A stretch of 11,909 nt of DNA from Treponema sp. UBA6852 (GTDB taxonomy: Bacteria; Spirochaetota; Spirochaetia; Treponematales; Treponemataceae). Within the stretch, counting starts at the first letter, position 1. Every line of letters begins with the position of its first letter. Location: contig DKDI01000016.1 of the NCBI GenBank assembly GCA_002449305.1, positions 1-11,909 on the forward strand, written 5' to 3'. Below are positions 1-6,791 of the stretch, piece after piece. Both the position numbers and the translations under genes were made by a program. Below the pieces are notes generated by a model. It saw only the letters and a program-made list of their open reading frames with translations. It did not search any database and was not told the DNA's origin.

Positions 1-845
1 CCGGGATGTTCAGCTATGTCGGATGGAATCTCTTCGGAAGCTCTGTTGGTGTATTCAAAAATCAGATTGTGAATATTCTTCTGAACCAGTTTTTCGGTTC
101 ACTTGTGAATGCTGCCAGGGCGATAGCTTCGCAGGTAAGCGCGGCGGTAACAAGTTTCAGCCAGAATTTCTCAACAGCGATACGTCCTCAGATTATAAAG
201 ACTTATGCCGCGGAAGAAAAAGAGGAATGTCTTTCGCTGACTTTCCGTGGCTGCAGGATGACATTCTTTCTGATGTACATTTTTACGCTTCCGCTTTTGC
301 TTGAAATGCCGTTTGTTTTAAAAGTTTGGCTTAAAAATCCTCCTGAAAATGCCGTGCTTTTTGCACGCCTTGTTCTGATTGATGCTTTGGTTGATTCTGT
401 GAGCTATCCAATCATGACGCTTGCGCAGGCGACTGGAAAAATAAAGCTTTATCAGAGTTCTGTGGGCGGAATCCTGCTTATGAATCTTCCTGCAAGCTAT
501 GTGTGCCTGAAATGCGGGCTTCCTGCATACAGTGTTCTTGTCGCTGCAATCTGTATAACTTTTATTGCGTTTGTTGTGCGTCTTTTTATTGTAAAAGTTT
601 TGACAGGCTTTTCTATACGAAGTTTCTTGATGAGCGTGTGCCTGCCGATTTTTGCCGTCGCAGTTCTGTCTGCGGTTGTTCCTACTGCTGCTCGCTATTT
701 CATTAAAGGTGAAATTATGAATTTTATTGGCGTTGTCTTCTTGTCCGTCACCTTTGCTTCAGCATCCATCTTGTTTGTCGGAATGAATAAATCAGAACGT
801 GTTTCTGTCTTGAATATGATGCGAAGGAGGTTTTTTGATGCCTAG
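1..845 (+). CDS. Wzx-type oligosaccharide flippase, C-terminal part (5' end outside window)
   Basis: Membrane protein of the polysaccharide flippase (MATE/MurJ-like, Wzx) type, which moves lipid-linked oligosaccharide units across the inner membrane. The frame is open from the left edge. The first ATG, at base 6, falls inside a region that aligns by eye with the middle of these proteins (WNLFGSSVGVFKNQ, NILLNQFFG, NAARAIASQV), so it is not the true start. About 280 residues are present; the family is usually near 480-510, so roughly the first 200 or more lie outside. Visible family features are RPQIIKTYAA followed by at least six hydrophobic segments, with LAQATGKIKLYQ between two of them. 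The gene ends 8 bases into the next one, whose ribosome-binding site AGGAGG lies within this gene's last codons, so the two are probably translated together. The family is clear; the sugar substrate cannot be told. Confidence 0.9.
   Translation, partial: GMFSYVGWNLFGSSVGVFKNQIVNILLNQFFGSLVNAARAIASQVSAAVTSFSQNFSTAIRPQIIKTYAAEEKEECLSLTFRGCRMTFFLMYIFTLPLLLEMPFVLKVWLKNPPENAVLFARLVLIDALVDSVSYPIMTLAQATGKIKLYQSSVGGILLMNLPASYVCLKCGLPAYSVLVAAICITFIAFVVRLFIVKVLTGFSIRSFLMSVCLPIFAVAVLSAVVPTAARYFIKGEIMNFIGVVFLSVTFASASILFVGMNKSERVSVLNMMRRRFFDA
825..830 (+). promoter_or_regulatory. Ribosome-binding site fixing the FrhB-like start
   Basis: AGGAGG sits 7 bases before the ATG at 838. An in-frame TTG at 835 is only 4 bases away, so ATG 838 is chosen as the start. 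Confidence 0.8.
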
Positions 846-1479
846 TCTTCCTTCTGTAAAATGCTCCGGCTGTGGCGCCTGCGGACAGATTTGTCCTAAA
901 TCCGCAATCTCGATGACACCGAATGATGAGGGCTTCTTGTACCCTGAAGTTGATTCTTCTCTTTGCGTTGAGTGTAGGGTTTGCGAGAAAACTTGCCCGG
1001 TTCTGAACGTAAGAAGTTCAACTGATTTTTCAGAAAGAAAAGCGTATGCGGCAATCTGCAATGACGAGAAAATTCGTCTTGAAAGTTCTTCCGGCGGAAT
1101 GTTCACGGTTCTTGCTGAAAAAGTGATAGCTGTGGGAGGCGTTGTTTTCGGTGCGGAATTTGACAGTGATTTTTCTGTAATGCACGGCTGGACTGATTCC
1201 GTTTGCGGACTTGAGAGATTCCGCGGATCAAAGTATCTGCAGAGCCGCACGGAAAGCAGTTTTTTGGAATGCAGAAAATTTCTTGATGACGGGAGAAAGG
1301 TCCTTTACACAGGAACACCGTGCCAGATTGCCGGATTAAAGGCGTTCCTAAAAAAGGACTATGAGAATCTTTTTACCGTTGACGTTATCTGCCACGGAGT
1401 TCCAAGCCCCGCACTCTGGCAAAAGTATATAAAATTCCGCTTCGCGGATTGTGAAAACAGCTTTCAGGCGGAAGAATGA
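838..1479 (+). pseudogene. F420 hydrogenase/dehydrogenase beta-subunit-like protein, N-terminal part (frameshifted)
   Basis: N-terminal 213 residues of a FrhB/FdhB-like iron-sulfur flavoprotein, of the kind often found in capsule and O-antigen loci beside pyruvyl transferases; its exact reaction there is not settled. Two 4Fe-4S motifs are complete: C9, C12, C15, C19-P and C43, C46, C49, C53-P. They are followed by SSSGGMFTVLAE, TGTPCQIAGLKAFL and DVICHGVPSP, typical of the FrhB N- and C-terminal domains. After KYIKFRFAD the reading frame loses family resemblance and stops at 1477-1479. The rest of the protein is encoded one frame over, from about 1433 to 1999, so the ancestral gene spans 838-1999 (about 386 codons, normal for the family). 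Either this is a pseudogene, or the sequence has an error, or a +1 shift occurs in translation; the first two seem more likely. Confidence 0.85.
1436..1448. repeat. Short perfect hairpin at the frameshift region
   Basis: TCCGC (1436-1440), loop TTC, GCGGA (1444-1448). This 5-bp GC-rich stem lies at the left end of the interval (1433-1476) in which the FrhB-like reading frame must change. It may be chance, a site of replication slippage, or a structure that pauses ribosomes. Confidence 0.4.
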
Positions 1480-1999
1480 CGGCTGGAAGCTGTATTCATT
1501 GTCATTCACTTTCGCGAATGGCAGTGAATACAGGCAGACTTTGACAAAAGATAAATATATGCAGCTTTTCTTAAAAGATAATGGACTTCGCGAAAGTTGC
1601 TATGAATGCTCATTCCGCGGAAATAGCCGCAAGTCAGATATAACGCTTGCGGATTTTTGGGGAGTTGAAAACCTTGAAAAAGAATTCTTTGACGACAAAG
1701 GGACAAGCCTTGTAATTGTTCAAACTGAAAAAGGAAAAAGACTGGTTGATTCAATAAAGAACTCTTGCTGCATAAAAGAAACTGATTTTAGTCAGGCTGT
1801 AAAGTTCAATCCTGCATATTTTGAAAGTAAGAAGCGCCCTAAAAAGAGAAATGTGTTCTTTAAAAATCTTGAAAGAACAGAAATTAATGAGTTGTACAGA
1901 AAATTTGGAAAGGACTCTTTTTTTATGAAAACGAAACGTTTTGCAGCAAGATGTTTATGGCATATCCGAAATATAAAAAATAAAAAGGAGGCGCGCTGA
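1451..1999 (+). pseudogene. F420 hydrogenase beta-subunit-like protein, C-terminal part (frameshifted)
   Basis: Continuation of the FrhB-like protein in the +1 frame relative to the upstream part. This frame is open from 1433 (a TAA lies at 1430-1432); the first start-like codon is GTG 1451, without a clear ribosome-binding site, so independent translation is doubtful. Family features are FRRKNDGWKLY, then SCYECSFRG with SRKSDITLADFWGV, then FDDKGTSLVIV, which match the usual C-terminal FrhB domain with its extra cysteine pair. About 180 residues are present, rich in lysine and arginine at the end. If joined to 838-1479, the linker between WQKY and FRRKN appears roughly five residues shorter than I would expect, compatible with a small out-of-frame deletion. 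An AAGGAGG (1985-1991) lies in the last codons but no proper gene follows it. Confidence 0.8.
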
Positions 2000-2134
2000 A
2001 AAGACAATTGATTTTTTATAAGACAACGGTATTTTCCTGTTGTTTTATATGTTCTTTGACATTTCTATTTTTGATTTGGAGTTTATCAAAAAACAAAAGA
2101 CGGCTGAGCCAAGGTCTTGATTTTTGCATAAATT

Positions 2135-2150
2135 TTTTACCGTTTTACCG
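2135..2150. repeat. Tandem 8-base repeat
   Basis: TTTTACCG occurs twice in direct succession (2135-2142 and 2143-2150), about 85 bases before the ATPase start. With only two copies it could be chance, a slippage product, or half-sites for a regulator. Confidence 0.5.
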
Positions 2151-2152
2151 TA

Positions 2153-2181
2153 TTGAGCATATTTGTAAAAAATGATATTTT
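2153..2181 (+). promoter_or_regulatory. Candidate promoter for the ATPase gene
   Basis: TTGAGC (2153-2158), a 17-base spacer and TATTTT (2176-2181), each matching 4 of 6 consensus bases. Transcription would begin near 2188, inside the inverted repeat that follows, which could then act as an operator or a leader structure. AT-rich sequence makes chance matches common. Confidence 0.25.
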
Positions 2182-2184
2182 TTA

Positions 2185-2220
2185 TTAAAAAGTAGCGCCT
2201 TTATGGGCCGAACTTTTTAA
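2185..2220. repeat. 9-bp perfect inverted repeat before the ATPase gene
   Basis: TTAAAAAGT (2185-2193) pairs perfectly with ACTTTTTAA (2212-2220) around an 18-base, more GC-rich loop. It ends 13 bases before the ATG at 2234. It has no following T-run, so it is a poor intrinsic terminator. An operator, a leader hairpin, or an end of a past insertion are alternatives. Confidence 0.5.
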
Positions 2221-2233
2221 TAGGAACTCTGCT

Positions 2234-3523
2234 ATGGAAATTAAGCGTGATTTGTATCTGGACAGACTTGTTTCGTCTATGTGGAACGGGCAGGTAAAAG
2301 TCATAACTGGAATCAGAAGATGCGGAAAGTCTTATCTTTTGCACGTCCTGTTCAAGAATTATCTGCTTGAAAAAGGAGCGAAGCCAGAGAACATCATCTC
2401 TATTGAGCTTGATTTGCTTCGCGACATACGATTTAGAAATCCGCTTGAGCTTTCCTCCTTTGTTGTCAGCAGAATTCAGGGCAAGTCGGAAAAGTTTTAT
2501 CTTTTTATCGATGAGATTCAGCTTTCAGACGAAGTTAAGAATCCTTACAATCCAGAAGGCAAAAAAATCACTTTTTATGATGTTCTGAATGATTTCCGTG
2601 AGTATCAGAATCTTGATGTTTACGTTACAGGCTCAAACTCAAAAATGCTTTCATCAGATATTCTTACAGAATTCCGCGGGCGCAGCGATGAAATAAGGGT
2701 TCACCCGTTAAGCTTTGCAGAATTCTTGTCGGTGTATGACGGCGAAAAATCCGATGCGTTTGAGGAATTCTGTTTTTACGGCGGGCTTCCTTTTGTGCTT
2801 TCCAAGAGTGATGAAGCGGGAAAAATGGAGTATCTTTCCACGCTTTTTTCTGAGGTTTACATAAAAGATATTGTTGAGCGTAAAAAAATTGAGCGCGAGG
2901 ATGTGCTTTCCAAGATTCTGAATTTAATCTGCTCTTCTGTCGGCTCTCTTACAAATCCTAAAAAAATTGCTGACACACTCCGCTCAAAAGAGAAAACTGA
3001 AGTTTCGGACGTTACTGTTTCTACATACATAAAGCACCTTGAGGATGCGTTCCTGATTTCCGAGGCTAAGCGTTATGATGTGCGCGGAAGGTCCTATTTT
3101 GATTTTCCAAGCAAATTTTACTGCGAGGATGTGGGCTTAAGAAATGCGAGAATTGGATTCAGGCAGCAGGAGATGACGCATATCATGGAAAATGTGGTTT
3201 ATAATGAACTTAAAATTCGCGGATTTCTTGTTGATGTGGGCGTTGTGTATTCAAGGGAGCTGAACCAGAATAAAAATTCTGTGCGTGTTCCGCGCGAGAT
3301 TGACTTTGTGGCTTCAAAAGGCGGAAAGAAAGTTTATATCCAGTCGGCTTTTGCGTTGCAGACCGAAGAGAAGACTGCGTCAGAACTCAAGCCCTTTTCG
3401 CTCACAGGAGACTCATTCCCGAAAATAATTGTGCGCGGCGACATAAGAAAACGCTGGTATGATGAAGACGGCGTTCTGAACATCGGAATCACAGATTTTC
3501 TGCTGGACAAAAAATTGTTTTAG
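2234..3523 (+). CDS. AAA_14 / DUF4143 family ATPase
   Basis: A 429-residue P-loop ATPase of the AAA_14 plus DUF4143 family, common as lone accessory genes in bacteria and archaea and of unknown biological role. The N-terminal domain (about 1-165) has Walker A G26-x4-G31-K32-S33, Walker B hydrophobics ending D93-E94, a sensor-like TGSNS at 132-136 and the family motif GRSDEIRVHPLSFAEF at 149-164. The middle (about 205-285) looks like a winged-helix segment. The C-terminal part has REIDFVA (354-360) and KVYIQ (366-370), the remnant PD-(D/E)xK-like core usual in DUF4143; the glutamine at 370 sits where a nuclease would have an acidic residue, so nuclease activity is doubtful. AGGAA (2222-2226) lies 7 bases before the ATG. 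It is full length, stands alone between damaged polysaccharide genes, and probably entered by transfer. Confidence 0.92.
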   Translation: MEIKRDLYLDRLVSSMWNGQVKVITGIRRCGKSYLLHVLFKNYLLEKGAKPENIISIELDLLRDIRFRNPLELSSFVVSRIQGKSEKFYLFIDEIQLSDEVKNPYNPEGKKITFYDVLNDFREYQNLDVYVTGSNSKMLSSDILTEFRGRSDEIRVHPLSFAEFLSVYDGEKSDAFEEFCFYGGLPFVLSKSDEAGKMEYLSTLFSEVYIKDIVERKKIEREDVLSKILNLICSSVGSLTNPKKIADTLRSKEKTEVSDVTVSTYIKHLEDAFLISEAKRYDVRGRSYFDFPSKFYCEDVGLRNARIGFRQQEMTHIMENVVYNELKIRGFLVDVGVVYSRELNQNKNSVRVPREIDFVASKGGKKVYIQSAFALQTEEKTASELKPFSLTGDSFPKIIVRGDIRKRWYDEDGVLNIGITDFLLDKKLF

Positions 3524-3583
3524 AAAGACAAAATTCAAAAATAGAAATCAGATAAAATCAATTCTCTTTTCAGCCAGAATAAG

Positions 3584-5545
3584 ATGGCTGGAACAAAAAA
3601 ACTAAAAGTCGGAATTCTTACTTTCTGGTGGTCAAACGACAATTATGGGCAGCTTTTGCAATGCTATGCGCTTCAGAAATATCTGCGTGACGCAGGACAC
3701 GATGCCTTTCTGATTCGATACAACTCGCAGAATGATTTTGCAAGAACTCCTTTTTTTATTCGACTGTTGAAGGCATTGAATCCAATCCTGCTTTTCAAAT
3801 ATTTAAACTATAGAGTTAATTCAAGAAAATCCATTGTGGAAGCGAAACTTCACGACCGGCATTTTATTGATTTTCGAAACAAATATATTGTCCAATCAGA
3901 AAAAATATATAGTTCATATTCGGAACTGAAAGAAAATCCTCCAGAAGCTGATGTCTATATTGCGGGAAGTGATCAGGTCTGGAATTTCAGTTTTTGCAAG
4001 AATGTAAAAAAATGCAGAAATCTTATATATGCCTATTTTCTTGATTTTGGAAAATCTGAAACAAAGCGAATGAGCTATGCTGCAAGCTGGAGCTGTTCAG
4101 ATTTACATCCTGACATTATAGAAGAAATCCGTCCTCTTATTGCAAAATTTGACTATGTTTCAGTGCGTGAAAAAGTCGGAATAGAGCTATGCAGGAAATG
4201 CGGATATGAGAATGCTGAACTTGTTCCAGATCCGACGTTGCTTTTAAGTGCAGAAGATTACAGAAAAATCTACAGTGAAAATAAAATCAATGTTCCTTAT
4301 AGGCCTTATCTTTTGCTTTACATGCTCAGTAATGCCTGCGATTTTGATATTGATAACGTTTATGATTTTGCTGCTGAAAAAAATCTTGATGTAATTTACG
4401 TAACTGGAAACTCGAAAATCGACAGTTACACAAAAACATTCGCGACAATTCCTGAATGGCTTTATCTGGTAGACAATGCGGAATATGTTGTTACGAACAG
4501 CTTTCATTGCTGCGTTTTCAGTTTGATTTTTAAGAAGAAATTTGGAGTTGTTCCATTAATAGGAAAAGTTTTCTCTATGAATGAGCGGATAGAAAATCTG
4601 TTCAGACTTTTTGGAATTAAAGACAGATGGATTAAAAATGGATTTGAGTTTTTGGAAAATGATTATGAAAGTAATGTATTTTCTAATATTAATAATAAAG
4701 ATTTTCGGAGGATTATTATGGAAAAAACAGCAGTACCTGATAAATTGTATCATTACACATCGAAAACAGGATTTCTAGGTATTATTAAAAATAAAACTCT
4801 TTGGGCTTCTGAAATTTTATTTATGAATGATAGTAAAGAAAGTAAGATTCCTTATGAAATATTTGAAGAATTATTGTCTTTAGAAAAAAATTCTGATGTA
4901 AAAGAGAAACTAAAAAAAGAAACATTCGATTTTAACGATTTTTACAAGCATTTTGAAGGTTTTGGCTATTATGTGATTTCTTTTTCAGAAAAAGAAGATG
5001 ATTTAAATCAATGGAGATTATATGGGGATAATGCTTCTGGTATGTGCATAGAATTCAATTCTTATTATTTATTAAAAAGATTAAATGAATGTAATCAAAA
5101 TAATATTGAATTGAAAAAATGTATATATAGTAAAAATGAACAAATTCTTGAAATTCAAAAATTGATAGATTCCATTAAGTCTGAAAATACTCAAACTTAT
5201 AGCATTATACCAAAATTATTGAAGTTTTCTACTTATTTCAAACATGAAAGTTTTAAAGATGAGCAGGAGTGGCGAATTGTTATAGAAAATGTAGAAAGAA
5301 CTCAAAAAAATGCTAGATGCGGAAAGAATTTGTTTATTCCTTACTGTGAAGTGAAAATTGAAAAAGAAAAATTACCTGTTGAAGACGAAAAAAGATATCC
5401 ATGGCTAGGAAATATTACGCTTGGACCTTGTAATGATGAATTAGCAAAACTTTCTGCTAATCAGGTTTGTCTTTTGAATGGTATTGGATTTTGCAAGAAT
5501 TTACACAGAGATTTATTGAAATCTGATATTCCATATAGAGGATGA
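3584..5545 (+). CDS. Polysaccharide pyruvyl transferase family protein fused in frame to a DUF2971 protein
   Basis: A 653-codon open frame with two unrelated halves. Residues about 7-365 are a polysaccharide pyruvyl transferase family protein (CsaB/PssK-like, adding pyruvate ketals from PEP to sugars). The hallmarks are FWWSNDNYGQLLQCYALQKYL near the start, YIAGSDQVWN (125-134), VPDPTLLL (214-221) and TNSFHC (304-309). The usual last helix after RLFGIKDRWI is missing: the frame passes through NNKDFRR into M379, which begins a DUF2971 protein with its own GGAGG site. The ATG at 3584 has no good ribosome-binding site. The join may give a real fusion protein, but it more likely marks a recombination that cut off the transferase's C-terminus, with residues 379-653 also made separately. 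Loss of the last residues may or may not destroy activity. Confidence 0.85.
   Translation: MAGTKKLKVGILTFWWSNDNYGQLLQCYALQKYLRDAGHDAFLIRYNSQNDFARTPFFIRLLKALNPILLFKYLNYRVNSRKSIVEAKLHDRHFIDFRNKYIVQSEKIYSSYSELKENPPEADVYIAGSDQVWNFSFCKNVKKCRNLIYAYFLDFGKSETKRMSYAASWSCSDLHPDIIEEIRPLIAKFDYVSVREKVGIELCRKCGYENAELVPDPTLLLSAEDYRKIYSENKINVPYRPYLLLYMLSNACDFDIDNVYDFAAEKNLDVIYVTGNSKIDSYTKTFATIPEWLYLVDNAEYVVTNSFHCCVFSLIFKKKFGVVPLIGKVFSMNERIENLFRLFGIKDRWIKNGFEFLENDYESNVFSNINNKDFRRIIMEKTAVPDKLYHYTSKTGFLGIIKNKTLWASEILFMNDSKESKIPYEIFEELLSLEKNSDVKEKLKKETFDFNDFYKHFEGFGYYVISFSEKEDDLNQWRLYGDNASGMCIEFNSYYLLKRLNECNQNNIELKKCIYSKNEQILEIQKLIDSIKSENTQTYSIIPKLLKFSTYFKHESFKDEQEWRIVIENVERTQKNARCGKNLFIPYCEVKIEKEKLPVEDEKRYPWLGNITLGPCNDELAKLSANQVCLLNGIGFCKNLHRDLLKSDIPYRG
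4707..4711 (+). promoter_or_regulatory. Internal ribosome-binding site for the DUF2971 protein
   Basis: GGAGG lies 6 bases before an in-frame ATG at 4718, exactly where the pyruvyl-transferase similarity ends and the DUF2971 similarity begins. It supports separate translation of the second half. Confidence 0.7.
4718..5545 (+). CDS. DUF2971 domain protein (alternative independent start within the fusion)
   Basis: A 275-residue DUF2971 protein, function unknown. Family features, in fusion numbering (residue 379 is its own M1), are LYHYTS (388-393), LWAS (406-409), FMNDSKE (413-419), YVISFSEKEDDLNQWRLYG (463-481) leading into GMCIEF (486-491), FKDEQEWRIVI (557-567) and ITLGP (611-615). The HYT motif near the N-terminus and the late E-x-E are reminiscent of ADP-ribosyltransferase folds such as DarT and RES; that comparison is my inference, not a demonstrated activity. 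Base composition drops sharply: 14, 15 and 10 G/C per 60 at 4741-4800, 4801-4860 and 5041-5100, against 24 per 60 at 4081-4140, consistent with a different origin. The gene ends in the ribosome-binding site of the following 51-codon stub. Confidence 0.75.
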   Translation: MEKTAVPDKLYHYTSKTGFLGIIKNKTLWASEILFMNDSKESKIPYEIFEELLSLEKNSDVKEKLKKETFDFNDFYKHFEGFGYYVISFSEKEDDLNQWRLYGDNASGMCIEFNSYYLLKRLNECNQNNIELKKCIYSKNEQILEIQKLIDSIKSENTQTYSIIPKLLKFSTYFKHESFKDEQEWRIVIENVERTQKNARCGKNLFIPYCEVKIEKEKLPVEDEKRYPWLGNITLGPCNDELAKLSANQVCLLNGIGFCKNLHRDLLKSDIPYRG

Positions 5546-5547
5546 AA

Positions 5548-5703
5548 ATGAATTTTTTGAAACATATCTGCAGGTTTATAAAATATCATCTTTTAAGAAT
5601 AAAATATTGTTTGCTTTGTAAGTTTAAGAAAAGAGATATAAAAGAATTATTTTCAGATTCAGAAAGTTTTGTTCTGTTTATAACTCATAATTACGGAGGC
5701 TGA
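5548..5703 (+). pseudogene. Truncated glycosyltransferase, 51-codon N-terminal stub
   Basis: A small open frame with ATG at 5548 and AGAGG 6 bases upstream (5537-5541). It encodes a basic N-terminus (MNFLKHICRFIKYHLL...) and ends SFVLFITHNYGG followed by TGA. The last residues look like the first beta strand and glycine-rich loop of a glycosyltransferase (family members continue GGGTE or similar), so this appears to be the 5' stub of a gene whose body has been deleted. The deletion falls on TACGGAGGC, which now serves as the ribosome-binding site of the next glycosyltransferase; the stub ends 2 bases before that ATG, so translation may be coupled. It could instead be a short leader peptide kept for coupling. 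Too short for certain family assignment. Confidence 0.55.
5695..5699 (+). promoter_or_regulatory. Ribosome-binding site of the GT4 gene, inside the stub gene
   Basis: GGAGG encodes the last glycines of the 51-codon stub and lies 6 bases before the ATG at 5706, giving tight coupling between stub and GT4. Confidence 0.75.
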
Positions 5704-5705
5704 AT

Positions 5706-6791
5706 ATGAATCCAAAAAAATCAATCTGCTTTATAATGCCCGGTCTTTCTCACGGTGCTGTCGGCGGGTATAAAATCGCCTATGAGTATGCGAACCGTTT
5801 GTCTGCGTTTGGATATAAGGTTTCTGTTTTCTATCCGCTTTTTATGACAAAAAGAATGCATTTTTCTTTACTTGTGCGGATAAAGAAACTTCTTGCATAC
5901 CTACCTCTGAAAATTCTAAAACTTTATCGGCAGCGGTGGTTTCCATTAAAAAATGTAAAAGAGGAATTCTCTTTTTCTTACAGCAGGAAAATTTTTAATA
6001 ATTATGATGTGCTTGTCGCAACTTTTATTGACAGCGCGTTTGCTTTGCACGACTTAAGTCTCGACATTTCGAAGTCCTGTATCTATCTGATACAGGGTTT
6101 CGAAAAATGGCCTCCATTTTCCGAAACCCAAGTTTTTGAAAGCTATAGATTTCCTATGAAAAAAGTTGTCATAACACCGTGGCTTTTGGAAAAAGTTCGG
6201 AGTGCAGGCGAAGATGCCATGCTCATTTACAACGGATTGGATTTTTCATATTTTACGCTTTCTCAAAAAATTGAAGAGCGGAATCCTTATGAAATAAGCC
6301 TTATGTACCACACACGTCCAGAAAAACGCTTTGAGGATTCTGTAAAGGCTCTTGAAATTGTTCACAGCAAGTTTCCGCAGATTCACGTTTCTATTTTTGG
6401 AGTTTTCAATAATCCGGGAAACTTTCCAGAGTGGTTTACTTATTATAAAAGCCCTTCTAAAGAACTTCACAATAAGATTTACAATGATTCTTCCATATAT
6501 ATTGCGGCAAGTTCCACAGAAGGTTTTGGTCTTACAGTTGCAGAATCTATGATTTGCGGCTGCGCTGTTGCCTGCACTGACAACGGCGGTTTTTCTTCAA
6601 TGGTGGCTGATGGCGAGACTGGACTTCTTTCCCCGGTTTTTGACTATAAGGCTTTGGCGGAAAATATTATTAAACTGATTTCTGACAATGAGCTTCGGAT
6701 TCGGCTTGCAAAAATCGGCAACGAAAATATAAAGAAATTCAACTGGGAAAGTGCCGTTGAAAAATTCCAGAAGGTGATAGAAGAATGTTAA
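5706..6791 (+). CDS. GT4 family glycosyltransferase
   Basis: A 361-residue GT-B fold retaining glycosyltransferase (group 1, GT4) that would transfer a sugar from a nucleotide-sugar donor to the growing lipid-linked oligosaccharide at the inner face of the membrane. The N-terminal domain shows GAVGGYKIAYEYANRLSAFGYKVSV (17-41), the acceptor-side glycine loop and first helix. The C-terminal domain shows YNGLDFSYF (175-183), YHTRPEKRFEDSVKAL (201-216) and the donor-binding E-x7-E motif E272-GFGLTVA-E280, then CAVACTDNGG and DGETGLLSP. Length and domain order are normal and the gene looks intact. The following gene starts within its last codons (overlap of 7 bases). Donor and linkage are not predictable. 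Confidence 0.9.
   Translation: MNPKKSICFIMPGLSHGAVGGYKIAYEYANRLSAFGYKVSVFYPLFMTKRMHFSLLVRIKKLLAYLPLKILKLYRQRWFPLKNVKEEFSFSYSRKIFNNYDVLVATFIDSAFALHDLSLDISKSCIYLIQGFEKWPPFSETQVFESYRFPMKKVVITPWLLEKVRSAGEDAMLIYNGLDFSYFTLSQKIEERNPYEISLMYHTRPEKRFEDSVKALEIVHSKFPQIHVSIFGVFNNPGNFPEWFTYYKSPSKELHNKIYNDSSIYIAASSTEGFGLTVAESMICGCAVACTDNGGFSSMVADGETGLLSPVFDYKALAENIIKLISDNELRIRLAKIGNENIKKFNWESAVEKFQKVIEEC

Larger units (their letters stand above)
2000..2233. other. Gene-poor gap with repeats and a possible gene remnant
   Basis: No full gene is seen between the broken FrhB-like gene and the ATPase. An unused AAGGAGG (1985-1991) is followed by a frame open from CTG 1996 to TGA 2173-2175 (59 codons). This would encode a basic start (KRQLIFYK), one strongly hydrophobic segment and a basic stretch (KNKRR). 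It has no ATG and the CTG is only 4 bases from the ribosome-binding site, so it may be the 5' remnant of a lost gene rather than a working one. The gap also holds a tandem 8-base repeat (2135-2150), a 9-bp inverted repeat (2185-2220) and a weak promoter candidate (2153-2181). This looks like scar sequence around the inserted ATPase gene. Confidence 0.45.

Noticed and set aside
792..1250. Minus-strand frame of 152 codons across the FrhB-like gene
   Set aside because: It lies opposite a protein with clear iron-sulfur motifs; its cysteine-poor, proline- and serine-rich translation is a shadow of the + strand codon pattern.
2056..2086. TTGACA at 2056-2061 as a strong promoter -35 box
   Set aside because: The -35 match is perfect, but no acceptable -10 box lies 16-19 bases downstream (best GTTTAT); it also falls in a frame that may be a gene remnant.
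2185..2220. Intrinsic terminator of the polysaccharide genes
   Set aside because: The 9-bp stem is AT-only apart from one pair and is not followed by a T-run; an operator or leader structure fits better.
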